From Hyphomicrobiales bacterium (lineage in GTDB: Bacteria > Pseudomonadota > Alphaproteobacteria > Rhizobiales > JAKIUO01), in assembly GCA_027069645.1 (NCBI GenBank), contig JALXEI010000142.1, positions 1-6,142 of the forward strand: 6,142 bases of DNA. Direction: 5' to 3'. The first letter of the stretch is position 1, and every line of letters begins with the position of its first letter. Of the stretch, positions 5,189 through 6,142 are shown piece after piece. A model generated the notes under the pieces. The model was not told the origin of the DNA and made no database searches. It saw only the letters and a list, made by a program, of their open reading frames with translations. A program made the translations under genes and the position numbers.

Positions 5189-6142
5189 ATGAATAATAAC
5201 AAACTCGGATCTTCAATTGCGGTCATGAATGCGAAGGGCGGTGTGGGAAAATCGACGGTCACACTGGCCATCGCGGAAACGCTGTCTTACTACTACGGAA
5301 AAAAGGTGCTGGTGATCGACAGTGATGCACAAATGAGCCTCAGTGTCATGACCATGCCGTTTGATGCGCTCAACAACAAGCGGGCGGAATGGAAAACCCT
5401 GGTGGGGTTGTTGCACCAGTCGCTGATCCTTGGCGAGACGCCTGACTGGAAGGAATTTGTGACGAAGGGCGTCGCGGATGTCGATGATGCCGAGACCATT
5501 GATCTGCTGCCTGGCGATCTGCGCCTGACGCTTGTCGAGCGGGCCGTAACAGAAGCGGATCGCCATGAACAGATGCGGGGGCTGGTGAGGTCGGTCCTCG
5601 CCGAGGCCCGCCTTGCCTACGACTATATTCTGATTGACTGTCCGCCCGGTTTGTCACTGCTCACCGAAATATGGTTGCGCGAGGCTGATTTCCATCTGGC
5701 CCCGGCGCGGCCCGATTTTCTCGCCATTGCCGGACTGGAAATGTTCCGCGAGTTCAAGAAGATCAACCCCGATCTGAAAATGGCCGAAAATCTGGGCATT
5801 CTGGTCAACATGAAAGACCCGCTTTCCCCGGAAGACGAAGCCTATCACAAAATTCTCGCCAATGACGAGGAAAGCCGATGCTTCCCCGATGCTGTCCCGC
5901 ATATGGCGCCCATACAGCATGCCGCCCGCTACAGCGCGGAAAGCCGTTCGTTTGCCGCCAAATACCCAGGCTCGGCCGGAGAGGCTTTTCGCAACACCGT
6001 TCATGAAATATTGAAGCGGACGGGAGATGCGGACAAGAAACTGGTTGAGGATGTCAGCCAGCCACTTGCCGGTCGGGAAAAGGAAGTGGATAGCAGTGAC
6101 GGGAAGCAACCGGTTGAGGATTTCGTCATTGAAGAAAAAGAT
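5189..6142 (+). CDS. ParA/MinD-like ATPase, orphan (3' end beyond window)
   Basis: The frame is open from ATG 5189 to the right edge, 318 codons without a stop. The start has AGGA 6 bases upstream. It is a ParA-type P-loop ATPase: the deviant Walker A is KGGVGKST (16-23), with signature lysine K16 and catalytic K21; the A' region is VIDSDAQMS (42-50), with D44 and D46; Walker B is ILIDCPPG (147-154). Proteins of this family switch between ATP dimers bound to DNA or membrane and ADP monomers, and so position DNA, protein arrays or other cargo. After the ATPase fold (to about residue 277) there is a polar, acidic tail (about 278-318 and beyond), rich in Asp, Glu and Lys and probably disordered. 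No ParB, gidB or replication gene is in view, so it is unlikely to be the canonical chromosome partition parA. Its cargo cannot be named. It is transcribed divergently from bpt. Confidence 0.85.
   Translation, partial: MNNNKLGSSIAVMNAKGGVGKSTVTLAIAETLSYYYGKKVLVIDSDAQMSLSVMTMPFDALNNKRAEWKTLVGLLHQSLILGETPDWKEFVTKGVADVDDAETIDLLPGDLRLTLVERAVTEADRHEQMRGLVRSVLAEARLAYDYILIDCPPGLSLLTEIWLREADFHLAPARPDFLAIAGLEMFREFKKINPDLKMAENLGILVNMKDPLSPEDEAYHKILANDEESRCFPDAVPHMAPIQHAARYSAESRSFAAKYPGSAGEAFRNTVHEILKRTGDADKKLVEDVSQPLAGREKEVDSSDGKQPVEDFVIEEKD

Overview
The window looks like ordinary chromosome from an alphaproteobacterium. The evidence is a CoA-pyrophosphatase NUDIX gene, a small DUF6111-type membrane protein and a CCA-adding enzyme in a row, an alphaproteobacterial-style bacterial ATE protein (Bpt), and a MoxR/DUF58 pair. 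I cannot fix the order or genus. I see no tRNA, rRNA, CRISPR array, insertion sequence or clear sign of recent transfer.

Layout. Bases 1-1673 (minus strand) hold a MoxR AAA+ ATPase followed by the N-terminal 216 residues of a DUF58 protein that runs off the left edge. A 154-base divergent promoter region (1674-1827) separates this pair from a plus-strand operon. The operon is a NUDIX CoA pyrophosphatase (1828-2448), a DUF6111-like membrane protein (2507-2824) and a CCA tRNA nucleotidyltransferase (2821-4041). Bases 4042-4091 are a short convergent gap with two small hairpins. Next comes a minus-strand bpt gene (4092-4901). A 287-base divergent gap (4902-5188) contains a near-perfect inverted repeat. 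Last is a plus-strand ParA-family ATPase (5189 to the right edge), still open after 318 codons.

How the genes fit together. MoxR and DUF58 proteins form a chaperone-like pair, with the ATPase acting on VWA/MIDAS-type partners, probably encoded further left. The NUDIX to CCA operon is linked by ATGA stop/start overlaps. It joins CoA-nucleotide housekeeping to tRNA 3'-end maturation, probably for shared expression rather than a shared pathway. Bpt belongs to the N-degron pathway. The ParA ATPase is not next to any ParB in view, so its cargo is unknown.

Most unusual points: a 21-codon ORF (2445-2510) that fills the NUDIX-DUF6111 gap exactly, with ATGA overlaps at both ends; the inverted repeat at 5106-5130 upstream of the ParA gene; the possibly leaderless start of moxR; and an Ala/Pro/Thr-rich insertion in Bpt. 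I found no convincing evidence of a wholly new multi-gene system.
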